Made by a program: the position numbers and the translations under genes
Origin: Owenia fusiformis
Taxonomy: Eukaryota; Annelida; Polychaeta; Sabellida; Oweniidae
Direction of reading: 5' to 3'
DNA: 64,000 bases
NCBI GenBank assembly: GCA_903813345.2
Contig: CAIIXF020000005.1
Coordinates: 13,829,375-13,893,374, forward strand
Shown here: piece after piece, positions 61,801 to 64,000 of the stretch
How positions within the stretch are numbered: the stretch's first letter is position 1
Layout of the letters: the number at the start of each line of letters is the position of its first letter
The notes under the pieces: model-generated
What the model was told of the DNA's origin: nothing
Databases searched by the model: none
What the model saw: only the letters and a program-made list of their open reading frames with translations

Positions 61801-63530
61801 ATCTCATAGCATATAAAACAATATAGAATAACAAATGATTGTTTTCCAATTCCGGAGCGGACACAAGAGCAAATGAACGCATAATTACTCCGACAAAATT
61901 CAATCAAAAAATAAATGAGCGAACAAGACACCATTTATTGATCTCCAAGTGCAAATATTTTTCCAGTATCCAAACAATAATGGGAAATCACAGGCTAATT
62001 AATACCTGATTGTTTAGTTTTAGGTATCTTTCAAGGAAAGAACGAGTGCTCCTTGGGGTTGTATTTCAAATGAAGGCGTTGGAGCGAAGCAAGAATCGCA
62101 AAACCCTTGCACGATTTTGTTGAAGAGATTTTGCCCAAAGTAAAATCTTGAGTTCTCTTGTATTGAAATGAGATTTTAAAATAGTCTAATGTCATTTAAA
62201 GTTTTCATGATCAGCATTATTTTTTAGGCTACCAACTTAGTAATGGAATCTTTTTCAGCTGAACTTAGTAATGGAATCTTTTCAAGCTAGAAAAAATATG
62301 AAAATAATTTCAATAAATGTGACTTATCCTTACTATCCGTTTCACACAGGCATGTGGACATTTTTATGTTCCAAAAACACATTTAAAGTTTGAATTTGAT
62401 CACAATAAACATCCCATTGGGGCGAGGGTAAGCACATTCGAATTTATATATCCCCGTGAATAAAATTCCACTGTACACGATTTAATTAAACTTAGTGTCA
62501 AAATAATTAGAACTAATCTTAACCCAGATTGATATAACTTTAGTTAATAAATCTGCTTAATGAATTAACTATTGCTTGGTTGAATTGGAAAGTCGATCCC
62601 AATTGCTGATTGTATAAACACCAGGGATCAATCCACAGAGGCCAGAACAGACAATTATCGGGCTTTTATTTTTATTATGAAATATCAATTTTCAAATCAC
62701 TGTAAACATCGGAAAGGCGAAATCAATTATGCCATTAAAACCAATGTTTACTCGTGGTTGTTTTGCCGTATAGTAATTACCGGGGATGGGAACGACAGGT
62801 ATGTCGCATAAAGTAAATTAATTTTTCGTTTACCTAGTAAATATATCAGATCATACGGGAACGATCGCCTTAAAATATAATTAATGATATTTATAAGTGA
62901 TCGTGATTGCGCAAAATGATACTAACATCTCTAAAAGTAACCCTTGGAAAAGAAAAAAACAACACTGACTCGTGGCTATAAAGATTTGAATTCCGATAAA
63001 ATCAAAGAAATTTTTTTTCACGAATTAAATTGATTAACCTGTTTTGGAATATTATTGATGACAATAGTGTGAAATTGAACTCAAATGGTCAAAACCAGGC
63101 ATGCGACAAGTTTCACCGAAATTACAGAAAAAAATATATATTTAGACTTTAATAGCATTGCCCAAATCTGTATTATATTTTATTTATCTTGATTTTCAAT
63201 TATATACAAATAAAATTTTAAAAAAATAAAAAGATACTTAGCCTTTGGGCAAGGCTAAGACTTTTAACTAAACTGTAAAATTGTTGCACATATTCCTTTC
63301 ATCTTTGCCTAGCCGATTTTTGTCTCCGTTATTTTTTCAAAATAAAGGTCATCATGCACCATTGCATCATGATTCTTTATTGAACTCAGGATGTTGAGAT
63401 TGAAACCTTATCATCTCTTATCATGCCAATCTATCAGTATAAATGTATATTGTTACTAATTAAAGCTTCGTTATTGAGCAACTGATTTTATATTATCGTA
63501 TTTACATGTCAAGGCAATATCTTTGAAATG
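58826..63530. other. Long non-coding stretch
   Basis: No exon-like frame with splice sites, no RNA gene and no clear transposon end was recognised. ORFs (59871-60065, 61020-61208, 61192-61458, 61368-61580, 61650-61934) are short and without domains. Confidence 0.5.
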
Positions 63531-63544
63531 CATCCTTCGGACGC

Positions 63545-63720
63545 TTTTTTCCTTTTTGCCCTTTCTTTGACCTTGAGAAGGTCATTGAAGGTCATATCTT
63601 AAATCTAGTCAGATTTGAACTTCTGATAACTTGTAGATAAAAAATTGGTCAAATTGAAACATGTTGAAAAAGACCTTTTTGACCTTTTTTGACCTTGAAA
63701 TGGTCAAATCTTAAATGTGA
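63545..63720 (+). repeat. TGACCTT/AGGTCA-rich segment
   Basis: TTTGACCTTGA and AGGTCA recur about seven times in 175 bp, including TGACCTTGAGAAGGTCA and TGACCTTGAAATGGTCA. Each is an inverted pair of the nuclear-receptor half-site AGGTCA. It directly precedes copy C of the hairpin repeat and may belong to it. A smaller cluster lies at 34108-34148. Confidence 0.5.
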
Positions 63721-63772
63721 AGTCAGATTTGGGAAGTCAGTCTAAACAGTATTTGTTAAGTTATTGGAAGTT

Positions 63773-63886
63773 TTAAGAATTTGTTACAGACGCCAACCGC
63801 CGCCCGTCGATCATCAATCGTCAACCGCCGCCACTAAAAACGGAGACCACAACAATATGTCACCACTTCTTGGTGGTGACATAAAA
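63773..63886 (+). repeat. Dispersed hairpin-ended repeat, copy C
   Basis: Shows TTTGTTACAGACGCCAACC, a CGTCGATC/CGTCAACC block, ACTAAAAACGGAGACCACAA, and an intact hairpin GTCACCAC-TTCTTG-GTGGTGAC followed by ATAAAAA. ORF 63764-63979 runs through it and is not a gene. Confidence 0.75.
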
Positions 63887-64000
63887 ACAGAGTGGATGAT
63901 GCCTTGGACGGTGAGATTGGAGAATGCTAAAATGAAACAAACTGGTATAAAGTGCGACATATCAGAGAGACATCTATAATTTGTAGTACAACTAATTATA

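Overview
This is AT-rich nuclear DNA from an animal, most likely a marine invertebrate (lophotrochozoan or invertebrate deuterostome). I cannot name the species. The evidence is an NK1-class homeobox gene, genes with short exons and GT/AG introns, secreted proteins with animal domains (SUEL lectin, EMI-like), and many eukaryotic transposable elements: a tyrosine-recombinase retrotransposon, Tc1/mariner relatives, Harbinger-like elements with TTA target duplications, non-LTR remnants, foldback elements and minisatellites. Nothing points to bacteria or an organelle.

Layout. About 0.6-6.3 kb is a DIRS/Ngaro-like retrotransposon: a gag-like ORF with a zinc knuckle, RT/RNase H, a 71-bp repeat block, then a tyrosine recombinase broken by one in-frame stop and split direct repeats. 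At 7.3-9.2 kb lies a 22-bp minisatellite whose minus strand repeats a consensus 5' splice site. From 10.7 to 19.1 kb there are nested and palindromic DNA transposons, some carrying the C-terminal end of a mariner transposase. A trypsin-fold protease exon lies at 19.195-20.203 kb. It is followed within 40 bp by a 3-kb foldback element made of opposed arrays of a ~370-bp unit.

On the minus strand at 26.6-30.6 kb I assembled a seven-exon gene that no single ORF shows: a signal peptide, a SUEL (rhamnose/galactose-binding) lectin domain, and a family-6 polysaccharide lyase (alginate lyase/chondroitinase B fold). All splice phases agree and the catalytic Lys and Arg are conserved. This is the most striking gene here. 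On the plus strand at 33.1-36.1 kb a five-exon gene encodes a small secreted EMI-like protein. It has a one-base T-run frameshift in exon 1, and its stop codon lies inside the first unit of a 75/150-bp minisatellite.

From 37 to 64 kb the window is mostly non-coding, with one developmental gene: a two-exon NK1 homeobox gene at 44.67-46.60 kb. The long flanks hold MITEs, including three tiny (~71-121 bp) elements with 9-bp target duplications that define a family readable entirely from this window, plus tandem repeats and a hairpin-ended dispersed repeat. The genes show no operon-like link: the lyase and EMI-like proteins are secreted, NK1 is a nuclear repressor-type factor, and the rest is transposon biology.
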